This document shows positions 1 through 7,558 of a stretch of DNA of 45,726 bases, piece after piece (the first letter of the stretch is position 1; every line of letters begins with the position of its first letter). The stretch lies in assembly GCA_964438735.1 (NCBI GenBank), contig CAYTLW010000057.1:1-45726 (forward strand). Direction: 5' to 3'. Both the position numbers and the translations under genes were made by a program. The stretch comes from CAYTLW01 sp964438735 (GTDB taxonomy: Bacteria > Myxococcota_A > UBA9042). The notes below the pieces were generated by a model. That model had not been told where the DNA came from. It saw only the letters and a list, made by a program, of their open reading frames with translations, and searched no databases.

Positions 1-724
1 TGCTGCCAGCCGGCGCCTTGGGCACGCACTGCTTGCCCTTGATCTTCTCGACGCTGCTGACCGCCTTGCACTCGAAGCCGGGCTTGCACTCGGCGTCCAG
101 CTCGCAAGCGACACCGCAGAAGGCGCCGCCAGCGCCGTGCACCACGCAGAGGGAGTCGGACAGGCCCAGGCTCTTGCAGGCCTTGGACTCGGTGCAGGGG
201 TCGCACATGCGGCCGTACTTGGGCACGCAGATGGTCGTCACGTCGCCGCCCTGGGATTCGACGGTCGCGCACTTGAAGTTCACTTCATCCGAGCACGAGG
301 TGATGCAGGTCTCGGCGCAGCGTTTGCCTGCTGGCGTGTCGATGCACTGGCCGTTGTCGCAATCACCGTTGACCTCGCATTCGCACTGCGGTCCGCCGGG
401 GCAGTCCAGCGGCAGGGGGCCGATGTCGGTCTTGTCGCCAGTATCGGTGGGGCCGCTGTCGACCGGTTGTTCGGCGTCGTCGGGCGTATCGGTATCCGGC
501 GGCGTGCCGTCGTCCGGCAACGTGCCTTCGTCGGGGGCCTCGGTCGCGTCGATCGTGGGATCGACACCGGTGTCGCCGAAGTCAACCTGGCTGTCGACAA
601 CCGTGTCGGCGCTGGCGCCGGAGGCACCATCGTCGTCTACCGGGTCGCCGCAGGCCCATGCGGTGGCAGCCAGCAAGGCCAGCAGCCACCCTGCACGGGG
701 CATGAAAGGCGGGCTCTCTGTCAC
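1..724 (-). CDS. Cys-rich secreted lipoprotein, 3' end cut by window edge
   Basis: Reading from the right, this frame stays open to base 1, so the C-terminus is missing; about 240 residues are visible. A hydrophobic N-terminal segment ends in TAWAC-GD, a plausible but non-canonical lipobox. About 60 Asp/Thr/Pro-rich residues follow (linker-like), then a Cys-rich module with motifs such as CECEVNGDCDNGQC and GAFCGVACELDAECKPGFEC, resembling the EB-like disulfide modules of myxobacterial surface proteins. I chose GTG at 724 because AGGAG sits 6-7 bases upstream; the in-frame ATG at 703 has no ribosome-binding site and starts closer to the signal segment. It lies 70 bases downstream of the repeat lipoprotein on the same strand and may be co-transcribed, although a TACACT -10-like hexamer lies at 764-759. 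Function is unknown; a surface-exposed structural or adhesive role is an inference. Confidence 0.75.
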   Translation of the reverse strand, partial: MTESPPFMPRAGWLLALLAATAWACGDPVDDDGASGASADTVVDSQVDFGDTGVDPTIDATEAPDEGTLPDDGTPPDTDTPDDAEQPVDSGPTDTGDKTDIGPLPLDCPGGPQCECEVNGDCDNGQCIDTPAGKRCAETCITSCSDEVNFKCATVESQGGDVTTICVPKYGRMCDPCTESKACKSLGLSDSLCVVHGAGGAFCGVACELDAECKPGFECKAVSSVEKIKGKQCVPKAPAGS

Positions 725-794
725 GGGTTGCTCCTGTGGGGGGCTGTGTCAGAACCGGAGTGTAGCGATTCCGGCGCCATCGTACCACAAACCA

Positions 795-3755
795 TCAGCG
801 GGCCAGGATCCAGCCGAAATCGGCCTTGAGGTTCTTGTTGCCCAGATCGCCGCCGCAGCCGGCGCCGTTTCCGACGGCGGTATTGGCGTCCAACCCGCAC
901 ACATTGCCCGCCCCGCCGAAGCCGATACGCGAGTCCGGCGAACCGCAGTTGTTCTGCTCGTTGGAGATGATGCCGATGCGTACCGCCGCCCAGGGCAGCT
1001 TGACCAGGTTGTTGAAGCCCTCGCGGTTGCAGTTCGCCTGCAGGCTGCCGCCCTTGAGCAACCCCTTCCAGGCCGTACGTCCGACGGGCTTGGCCAGGGG
1101 CACGTATTTGCCGGTCTTCATGATGGCGAGCAACGAGGTGGCCTTGTGCTGCAGCTTCAGCCATCGACTCTCCTTGCCCAGGCGCATACCCAGGCGCAGT
1201 TCGTCGAAGGGCAGGGTGGCGAAGGAAGCCAGCTTGGCCTGGTTGTCGTCGAAGTCGGGCTTGTCGGCGTTCAATGTCGTGGCGTTGGTCCACAAGGCGG
1301 CGCTGTAGACGAACGCGTTGGACTTGCCGTTGATCTTGGCCAGCAACGTCCAGCCGCCGCCGTCGGAGACCATGTCGCACCAGGCGCGGAACTTGGCCAC
1401 ACCCTTGCCGGCGCCATCGGGGTCCAACCAGTAGACGCCAGAGGGCGGATTGGTCAGCGAATCGAGGATCTGCTTGCAGGATGCCGCCGGGTTGATGTCG
1501 CTGCCGATGGAGCACGCGCCGGCCATGCAAATGCCGCCGACGCCACATTTGCTGCCGTCCTTGACCGGTGGATGCTGACAGCCGGTATCCGCTGCGCAGC
1601 TATCTGTTGTGCAGGGATTGTCATCCTTGCAGTCGACGGGTTGCCCCAGGCATTTGCCCTTGTCGCAGGCGTCGCCCGACGTGCACTTGCTGCCGTCATC
1701 GCAGGGCACCACAGGGTGGATGGTCTGGCAGCCCTTGGCGCTGTCGCAGTAGTCGATGGTGCAGGCGTTGTCATCGCCGCAGTCGACCTTCTTGCCGGCA
1801 CAACTGCCGCCCCCGCAGCCATCCTTTGCAGTGCACGCGTTGCCGTCGTCACAGGGCGCCTGGTTGACGGTAGCGGTGCAGCCGGTGGCCGGATCGCAGG
1901 CGTCGTCGGTGCAGGCATTTCCATCGTCGCAGGGCAGCTTCTTGCCCGGTTTGCAGGCGCCGCCAGCGCAGAGGTCCCCAGCGGTGCAGACGCTGCCATC
2001 ATCGCAGGGCAGCGAGTTGGCCGCGTTGCCGCAGCCCTTGATCGCGTCGCAAGCGTCGGTGGTGCACGCATTGCCGTCATCGCATGAGGTCGCGGCGCCG
2101 GGCAGGCAGACGCCCTCGGCACAGAGATCGTCGCCGGTGCACACGTTGCCATCGCTGCACTTGGCGGTGTTGGCCACGCTCTGGCAGCCCTTCTTGGCAT
2201 CGCAGGGATCGTCGGTGCAGACGTTGCCATCATTGCAGGTCATCTTCACACCGGACTTGCAGGCCCCCGCAGCGCAAGCGTCGCTATCGGTGCAGGCGTC
2301 GCCGTCATCGCAGGGCAATGTGTTGGCCGGATGCTGGCAGCCGGTGGCCGGATCACAGCCGTCGGAGGTACAGGCGTTGCCGTCATCACATTTGAGCGCT
2401 GGACCCGGCGCACAGGTGCCCTTCTTGCAAGTGTCGGACTTGGTGCAGGCGTTGTTGTCGTCGCAGGGTTTGGCGTTGGCCACGTGGCTGCATCCCTTCT
2501 TGGCGTCGCACGCATCGTCGGTGCATGGGTTGGCGTCGTTGCACAGCACCGCCGTACCCGGCACGCATTTGCTCGCGGCGCAGCTGTCGCCGGTCGTGCA
2601 CGCATCGCCGTCGTCACAGGGCAGCTTGTTGGCCAGGTGGACACAGCCCTTGGCCGGATCGCAGGCATCGGCGGTGCACAGCTGGCCGTCGTCGCAGTCC
2701 TTGGCCTTGCCTGGAGCGCACGCGCCGGCGCTGCAAAGGTCCGTTTCGGTGCACACATTGCTGTCTGAGCAGGGTGCGCTGTTGGTCGTGGACAGGCATC
2801 CCGTCTTGTTGTTGCAGCCGTCGTTGGTGCAGGGGTTGCCGTCGTTGCAGATCGCCGCCTTGCCGGCGGCACAGGCGCCGCTGGCGCAGGCGTCGTCCAG
2901 CGTGCAGGCGTCGCCATCGTCGCAGGGAGAGACATTGGGCGTGTTCACGCAGCCGCTCTGGGCGTTGCACGAGTCCGATGTGCAGGGGTTGTTGTCGTCA
3001 CAACTGGTCGCCTTGCCCGGCAGACAGATGCCGTCGGCGCACTGGTCGGCGCCCGTGCAGGCGTTGCCGTCGTCGCAGGGCTTGTCCGTCGGCAGGTGTA
3101 CACATCCGCCGCTGACCTGGCTGTCGCAGAAGTCGTTGGTGCAGGGGTTGCCGTCGCCGCAGGGCAGCTGAAGCCCGGGCGCGCAGGCGCCGCCCTTGCA
3201 GACGTCGCTGGAGGTGCAGGGATCGCCGTCGTCGCAGGCCCCGGCCGACGGCTTGGTGGCGCAACCGCTCGCCGGATCGCAGTGATCGAAGGTGCAGCTG
3301 TTTCCGTCATCGCAAACGGTCGACGCGCCCGGCAAGCAGAGGCCGCCTTTGCAGGACTCGGCGCTGGTGCAGGCGTCGTCATCGTCGCAGTCCAGCCCAT
3401 CGGACGCCGGGCCGTGGCCGCAGACACCGCCGATGCAGGTGGCGATCCGACAGGCCTGCTTGGCGGGTGGGCAATCGGCTGCTGCGACACAAGGCGGCGG
3501 CCCCCCACCATCTTTGGCGACGTCTCCGCCGCCGTTGCTGTCATCGCTTCCGGTCGCGTCGATAGAGCCCGTGTCGGCCACGCCGCCATCGATGGCGACC
3601 GCCGTGTCTTTGGCTGCACCGTCCAGGACTCCGCCGTCCAATCCGCCGGCGTCCAGCGCCTTGTCGGGCCCGATCACCGCCTGGTCTTCGCCACAGGCCA
3701 CCACGAGCACGACCAGCGCGATCAGACACGTCAGATTGGGGAGGTACCTGTTCAT
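795..3755 (-). CDS. CTDC-repeat lipoprotein with C-terminal fibrinogen-like domain
   Basis: A 986-residue protein. The N-terminus has a lipoprotein signal with lipobox VVAC and lipidated Cys21, then an Asp/Gly/Ala-rich linker to about residue 90. Residues of roughly 95-750 are Cys-rich half-repeats of the form CDDGNxCTxDxCDxxxGC alternating with CDDGDxCTxxDxCxxGxC; I count about 24 by eye. These resemble the Dictyostelium prestalk CTDC repeat. From about residue 755 comes a fibrinogen-related domain: SCKQIL, SGVYWLDPDG, then WCDMVSDGGGWTLLAKING, the hallmark CDM-x-x-DGGGWT signature. ATG at 3755 is preceded by AGGGAAG and is the only start that places the signal peptide at the N-terminus; the frame is open further upstream but without a signal. 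The architecture suggests an outer-surface adhesin or glycan-binding protein. The ligand is unknown. Confidence 0.88.
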   Translation of the reverse strand: MNRYLPNLTCLIALVVLVVACGEDQAVIGPDKALDAGGLDGGVLDGAAKDTAVAIDGGVADTGSIDATGSDDSNGGGDVAKDGGGPPPCVAAADCPPAKQACRIATCIGGVCGHGPASDGLDCDDDDACTSAESCKGGLCLPGASTVCDDGNSCTFDHCDPASGCATKPSAGACDDGDPCTSSDVCKGGACAPGLQLPCGDGNPCTNDFCDSQVSGGCVHLPTDKPCDDGNACTGADQCADGICLPGKATSCDDNNPCTSDSCNAQSGCVNTPNVSPCDDGDACTLDDACASGACAAGKAAICNDGNPCTNDGCNNKTGCLSTTNSAPCSDSNVCTETDLCSAGACAPGKAKDCDDGQLCTADACDPAKGCVHLANKLPCDDGDACTTGDSCAASKCVPGTAVLCNDANPCTDDACDAKKGCSHVANAKPCDDNNACTKSDTCKKGTCAPGPALKCDDGNACTSDGCDPATGCQHPANTLPCDDGDACTDSDACAAGACKSGVKMTCNDGNVCTDDPCDAKKGCQSVANTAKCSDGNVCTGDDLCAEGVCLPGAATSCDDGNACTTDACDAIKGCGNAANSLPCDDGSVCTAGDLCAGGACKPGKKLPCDDGNACTDDACDPATGCTATVNQAPCDDGNACTAKDGCGGGSCAGKKVDCGDDNACTIDYCDSAKGCQTIHPVVPCDDGSKCTSGDACDKGKCLGQPVDCKDDNPCTTDSCAADTGCQHPPVKDGSKCGVGGICMAGACSIGSDINPAASCKQILDSLTNPPSGVYWLDPDGAGKGVAKFRAWCDMVSDGGGWTLLAKINGKSNAFVYSAALWTNATTLNADKPDFDDNQAKLASFATLPFDELRLGMRLGKESRWLKLQHKATSLLAIMKTGKYVPLAKPVGRTAWKGLLKGGSLQANCNREGFNNLVKLPWAAVRIGIISNEQNNCGSPDSRIGFGGAGNVCGLDANTAVGNGAGCGGDLGNKNLKADFGWILAR
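1530..3480 (-). repeat. Coding array of CTDC-like Cys-rich half-repeats
   Basis: The central part of the 986-residue lipoprotein consists of about 24 tandem half-repeats with period near 20-25 codons. Each is built around C-[DNSG]-D-[GDNA]-x-x-C-T. Two alternating types are visible: one ending in CDxxxGC, the other in CxxGxCxxG. The repeat is conserved at protein level and degenerate at DNA level, as expected for an old coding array rather than a recent DNA tandem repeat. Confidence 0.85.
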
Positions 3756-3838
3756 CTTCCCTGATCGTGGGTTGTGGTCGAGCGCCTGTCGACGATAGCG
3801 GCAGCGTCCCCAGGCTGTCGAATGAGGTTGCATGTAGG

Positions 3839-4930
3839 TCAGCCCAGCAACGCATCCACAGCGGTCGCGGCGGTGAGATCCCGGGCGACCCAGTGACCGA
3901 TCTTCGGGCACAGGATCCAGCGCACCTGGTCTCCCCGTCGCTTCTTGTCGAACCCGATGGCCTCGATCAACGCCGCTCGGCCCATATCGGCCGGGATCGT
4001 GCGCGGCAGTCCGAAGCTCTGCAGCAGGGTACAGATACGGTCGACAGGCTCCTTATCGGACACGCCCAGGTCGGCACCCAGGCGCGCCGCCGCGACCATG
4101 CCGATGGCTACCGCCTCGCCGTGACGATGCCGTTCGTAGGCGCCCAGCTTCTCGATCGCGTGACCGACGGTGTGGCCGAAATTGAGTACCTGCCGGAGCC
4201 CAGCCTCTCGTTCGTCGGCGACCACGACCTCGGCCTTCAACTCGCAACACCGGGCGACCACCTCTGTCAGCAGCGCTGGTGAACGGGCGATCAAAGAAAC
4301 CGCCTGCCGACCCAGCAGATCGAAGAGGGGCGCGTCCAGCGAGGCGCCATACTTGATCACCTCGCCCAATCCGGCCCGATAGTCGCGCTCATCCAGGGTG
4401 CCCAGTACCTCGGGATCGGCGATCACCGCCGCGGGCTGGTGGAAGGCGCCGACCAGGTTCTTGCCCTGGGCGCGGTTGAAGCCCGTCTTGCCACCTACCG
4501 ACGAATCCACCTGGGCCAACAGGGTGGTCGGCACCATGACCAGCCGGACCCCGCGCAGCAGGCTCGCCGCTGCGAATCCGGCCAGATCGCCGACCACGCC
4601 CCCGCCGAAGGCCACCACAACAAGTGAGCGATCGGCGCCCATATCCAGCGCAGCGTCCCAGATCCGGGCGACCTGCTCGATGGATTTGTGGGTCTCCCCT
4701 TGCGGCAGGAGCAACCACCGCGGTTCGGGCCAGCCGGTATCCGCCAGCGTCGCGAGAGAGGCACGCAACGAGGCGCCCCAGGCCGCCTCCACGCGCTCGT
4801 CGCTGACCACCAGCAGCGGGCCAGGTCGTCCCAAGGCGTCGACGATCGAGCCCACGCGGGTCAGCGCACCGCTGCCGACCGTCACCTCATATCGGCGCTG
4901 CCCGAGCTCGACGGCGACCTGGCGCTGCAT
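3839..4930 (-). CDS. aroB: 3-dehydroquinate synthase
   Basis: A 363-residue cytoplasmic enzyme converting DAHP to 3-dehydroquinate, the second shikimate-pathway step, using NAD and a divalent metal. Family motifs are clear: VVAFGGGVVGDLAGFAAAS (NAD and phosphate-binding region), VPTTLLAQVDSSVGGKTG, KNLVGAFHQP, and the metal-binding FNFGHTVGHAIE. The length matches the family. ATG at 4930 is preceded by GGAGGTG six bases upstream and begins MQRQVAVELG, the usual N-terminus; the longer open frame adds unconserved sequence. It is divergent from trpR across 215 bases containing the candidate Trp operator, so tryptophan control is possible. It is followed 83 bases later on the same strand by the repeat lipoprotein gene. 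Shikimate kinase, often next to aroB in other bacteria, is absent here. Confidence 0.97.
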   Translation of the reverse strand: MQRQVAVELGQRRYEVTVGSGALTRVGSIVDALGRPGPLLVVSDERVEAAWGASLRASLATLADTGWPEPRWLLLPQGETHKSIEQVARIWDAALDMGADRSLVVVAFGGGVVGDLAGFAAASLLRGVRLVMVPTTLLAQVDSSVGGKTGFNRAQGKNLVGAFHQPAAVIADPEVLGTLDERDYRAGLGEVIKYGASLDAPLFDLLGRQAVSLIARSPALLTEVVARCCELKAEVVVADEREAGLRQVLNFGHTVGHAIEKLGAYERHRHGEAVAIGMVAAARLGADLGVSDKEPVDRICTLLQSFGLPRTIPADMGRAALIEAIGFDKKRRGDQVRWILCPKIGHWVARDLTAATAVDALLG

Positions 4931-5048
4931 CTGTTCACCTCCCCGGCCGATCGGCATCGACTTCGCCCACCACTGTACCCCATCGCGGCCCCGGTCGCCG
5001 ACCGCGCCCGACTTGACGGCGCCCCCGGGAAGGTCTACTACGGCAATG

Positions 5049-5072
5049 TACCAGAACGCTAGTGTACTGGTA
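5049..5072. promoter_or_regulatory. Candidate Trp operator between aroB and trpR
   Basis: A perfect inverted repeat TACCAG-N12-CTGGTA spans 5049-5072. Overlapping it, CTAGTGTACTGG at 5059-5070 matches the core of the E. coli TrpR operator (CTAGTTAACTAG) at 9 of 12 positions, with TAT in place of TAC downstream. It lies 73 bases before the trpR start and 118 bases before the divergent aroB start, a position suited to repressing either or both. On the aroB strand a TCGACA -35-like hexamer abuts it, at 5078-5073. The site is seen directly; binding is inferred. Confidence 0.55.
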
Positions 5073-5145
5073 TGTCGAAACACTACGTCCGGCAAACAGG
5101 ACGCCGAATCTAAGCACTCCGTCCGTGAATCCAAGGAGTTCGGCT

Positions 5146-5463
5146 ATGCCCGCGCCCAAGCTGCCCAACGATCTACTGGCGGTGATTGCCCACCTGGAGC
5201 GTCCCGCCGAACTTCAGCGCCTCTTCGAAGACCTGTTCACGCCGGCCGAGCTGGACGCCGTCTGCGAACGTTGGGCGATCGTCAATCGCCTCGCAGCGGG
5301 CGAGAGCCAGCGCCACATCCGCGACGCCGTGGGGGCTTCGGTATCCACCGTCAGCCGCGGAAGCCGGCAGTTGAAGTATGGCTCGGGTGGTTTCGCCTTG
5401 GCCTTCGAACGGCTGGCGGCGATGGCCGGAGAGTCCACATCGGACGGGGGAGCGGACGCATGA
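5146..5463 (+). CDS. trpR: TrpR-family tryptophan-responsive repressor
   Basis: A 105-residue helix-turn-helix protein. Residues 31-78 align with E. coli TrpR: FTPAEL with LTPDE, ERWAIVNRLAAGESQ with TRVRIVEELLRGEMSQ, and GASVSTVSRGSRQLK with GAGIATITRGSNSLK. The residues that contact tryptophan in E. coli TrpR are kept: Thr44, Arg54, Arg84 and Gly85 correspond to T32, R42, R71 and G72. The following LKYGSGGF also recalls the related YerC/YecD family, so the protein sits between the two groups. ATG at 5146 has AAGGAG seven bases upstream; an in-frame GTG at 5062 has none and would run through the operator. It is the first gene of the trp operon, and its stop overlaps the trpE start (ATGA), predicting negative autoregulation together with the biosynthetic genes. 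Confidence 0.85.
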   Translation: MPAPKLPNDLLAVIAHLERPAELQRLFEDLFTPAELDAVCERWAIVNRLAAGESQRHIRDAVGASVSTVSRGSRQLKYGSGGFALAFERLAAMAGESTSDGGADA

Positions 5464-6974
5464 GGTGCCGCCCGACATTGGCGGAGATGGTCGCCTACGA
5501 GGGCTCGGCCAGCCACGCCGTCGTCAGTGTGTCGTTGTTGGCGGATACCGAGACGCCCATCTCGGCGTTTTGGAAGCTGCGCGCGGGTCGATCGGGCTCG
5601 GCCTTGCTGGAGAGCGTCGAGGGCGGCGAGCTCATGGGCCGCTATTCCTTCATGGTCTGCGGCATCGATGAACGTTTCGAGTTTCGCGATGGCCAGGGCA
5701 CGCTGGGCACGACAGAGCAGGGCAGGACCGTTCTCGTGGTCGACCCCCTCGATCGGGTGCGCGATCGGCTGCGCGGCTGGCAGGCCTGGTCGCCGGTGGA
5801 GTTGCCCCGTTTTCATGGTGGCGCCATCGGCTACCTGGGCTTCGACTGCGTGCGCAGCTTCGAGACCCTGCCCCTGCCAGAGGCCGACCCGCTGGGTCTG
5901 CCCGAGGGCATCATGCTCTTCGCCGACGAGGTCTTTGCGTACGATCACCTCGCCCATCGATTGATCGGCATGGTGCACGCGCCCCTGGACGGCGACCGTG
6001 TAGCAGCCTGGGAGCGGGCCAGGCAGCGGCTGGAAGAGGCGGTCGAGCGCCTTCACAGTGGCGGTGGACCCGCTGCCCGACCCTGGCTCCTGGACGCTGA
6101 CGCCACCCACGTCACCGGAGAATTGCCCGCCTTGCCCACGCGCGCCAATCGCAGCGCGGCCGACATGGAGGCGGCGGTGGCCAGCGCGCAGGAAGCCATC
6201 GTCGCTGGCGAGATCTTCCAGGTGGTCATCAGCCAACGCCTCAGCGTGCAGGCGCAGGTCGCGCCCATGTCCGTCTACCGGGCCCTGCGCGCGCTGAACC
6301 CGTCGCCCTATATGTTCTTTTTCGACTTCGGCAAGTTCTCCATCGTCGGCGCCTCGCCCGAAGTCCTGGTGCGCCTCGACGGCGGCGAACTGCTGGTCCG
6401 ACCGATCGCCGGCACGCGGCGGCGCGGCGGCGATCCGGCCGAGGACGAGGCCCTGGCACGAGATCTCCTGTCGGACGAAAAGGAGCTGGCGGAACATCGC
6501 ATGCTGGTCGACCTGGGGCGCAACGACGTCGGGCGCGTGGCCGCCATCGGCTCCGTGCGGGTCGAGCGGCCGCTGCATATCGAGCGCTATTCGCACGTGA
6601 TGCATATGGTCACCGATGTGCGCGGCACCCTGGCCGAAGGGCTGGATTGCTACGACGTCTTCCGCGCCTGCTTCCCTGCAGGCACCGTCTCCGGCGCGCC
6701 AAAAATCCGCGCCTGCGAGCTGCTGGCGGAGCTGGAACCGGAGCGTCGCGGAGTCTACGCCGGCGCCATCGGCTACTTCGGCGTCGGCGGCGACATGGAC
6801 ACCTGCATCGCCATCCGCAGCCTTGTCATCGAGGACGACGCCGTGCACGCCCAGGCAGGGGCGGGTGTGGTCTACGATTCGGTGCCGGCCAAGGAGCATC
6901 GCGAGTGCCTGGACAAAGCGGCTGCCGGCCTGCGCGCCGTGCAGCTCGCCCTGGCCCTGGAGGGCGCGCCGTGA
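5460..6974 (+). CDS. trpE: Anthranilate synthase component I
   Basis: A 504-residue chorismate-utilising enzyme that makes anthranilate from chorismate with ammonia supplied by TrpG. The N-terminal region has the feedback-inhibition motif ALLESVEGGELMGRYSF (LLES, where tryptophan binds in characterised TrpE). The catalytic domain shows EIFQVVISQRL, SPEVLVRLDGGELLVRPIAGTRRRG, DLGRNDVGRV and FPAGTVSGAPKIRACELL. Start ATG at 5460 overlaps the trpR stop by four bases, and its own stop overlaps trpG (GTGA), so the three are probably translationally coupled. The intact LLES region predicts allosteric inhibition by tryptophan in addition to the proposed TrpR control. It is separate from TrpG, not fused. 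Confidence 0.97.
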   Translation: MRCRPTLAEMVAYEGSASHAVVSVSLLADTETPISAFWKLRAGRSGSALLESVEGGELMGRYSFMVCGIDERFEFRDGQGTLGTTEQGRTVLVVDPLDRVRDRLRGWQAWSPVELPRFHGGAIGYLGFDCVRSFETLPLPEADPLGLPEGIMLFADEVFAYDHLAHRLIGMVHAPLDGDRVAAWERARQRLEEAVERLHSGGGPAARPWLLDADATHVTGELPALPTRANRSAADMEAAVASAQEAIVAGEIFQVVISQRLSVQAQVAPMSVYRALRALNPSPYMFFFDFGKFSIVGASPEVLVRLDGGELLVRPIAGTRRRGGDPAEDEALARDLLSDEKELAEHRMLVDLGRNDVGRVAAIGSVRVERPLHIERYSHVMHMVTDVRGTLAEGLDCYDVFRACFPAGTVSGAPKIRACELLAELEPERRGVYAGAIGYFGVGGDMDTCIAIRSLVIEDDAVHAQAGAGVVYDSVPAKEHRECLDKAAAGLRAVQLALALEGAP

Positions 6975-7558
6975 ACGTCCTCCTGCTCGATAACTACGAC
7001 TCCTTCACCCACAACCTCTACCAGCGGATCGGCGAGCTGGGCGCCGCCGTGGAGGTGGTGCGCAACGACGCCATCGACGTGGCGGGTGTCGAAGCCATGG
7101 CCCCCGATCGCATCGTCATCTCGCCGGGGCCCGGACGCCCGGAGCGAGCCCGTGACTTCGGCATCTGCGCTGACGTGATAGCCAGCTTCTCGGGTCGCGT
7201 GCCCCTGTTGGGCATCTGCCTGGGCCACCAGGGCATCGTGCACGGCCTCGGCGGACGGGTCGTGTCGGCGCCCGAGATCGTGCATGGCAAGGCGAGCCCC
7301 ATCCAACACGATGGCGTGGGCCTGTTCGGCGGCCTGGCCCAGGACATCGAGGTGATGCGCTACCACTCCTTGATGGCCGAGCGGCAAAGCCTGCCTGCGT
7401 CGCTGCAGATCAGCGCGCAGACCGCAGACGGACTCGTCATGGCCGTGCGCCACCGGAAGTGGCCCCTCTTCGGCCTGCAGTTTCATCCCGAGAGCATCGG
7501 CACGCCGGACGGCAGCAGACTCCTGGGCAACTTCCTGACCATGGATGGAGGCCTGTGA
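6971..7558 (+). CDS. trpG: Anthranilate synthase glutamine amidotransferase component II
   Basis: A 195-residue class I glutamine amidotransferase that releases ammonia for TrpE. Visible signatures are LLLDNYDSFTHNL at the N-terminus, SPGPGRPE (oxyanion region), the nucleophile Cys83 in GICLGHQ, and QFHPES near the C-terminus, supplying the catalytic His and Glu. Start is GTG at 6971, overlapping the trpE stop by four bases; the frame is open upstream but only as a shadow of trpE. Its stop overlaps the trpD ATG by one base. Such enzymes can also serve PabA in folate synthesis; no pabB-like gene is here, so a role with TrpE is the simplest reading. Confidence 0.96.
   Translation: MNVLLLDNYDSFTHNLYQRIGELGAAVEVVRNDAIDVAGVEAMAPDRIVISPGPGRPERARDFGICADVIASFSGRVPLLGICLGHQGIVHGLGGRVVSAPEIVHGKASPIQHDGVGLFGGLAQDIEVMRYHSLMAERQSLPASLQISAQTADGLVMAVRHRKWPLFGLQFHPESIGTPDGSRLLGNFLTMDGGL

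Noticed and set aside
18..3171. Long plus-strand open frames opposite the Cys-rich lipoproteins, up to 689 residues
   Set aside because: They are antisense shadows created by the biased codon use and repeats of the real minus-strand genes; they have no family motifs and the minus frames carry signal peptides and domains.
1530..3480. Regular repeats suggestive of a CRISPR or minisatellite
   Set aside because: The periodicity is in the protein (Cys and Asp positions), the DNA copies are diverged, and the frame is open throughout.
5072..5113. Short open frame of 13 codons upstream of trpR, possible attenuator leader peptide
   Set aside because: It contains no Trp codon, has no ribosome-binding site, and no alternative hairpins with a T-tract follow.
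5062..5145. GTG start extending TrpR by 28 residues
   Set aside because: The extension has no ribosome-binding site, is not part of the family and overlaps the operator; ATG 5146 has AAGGAG.
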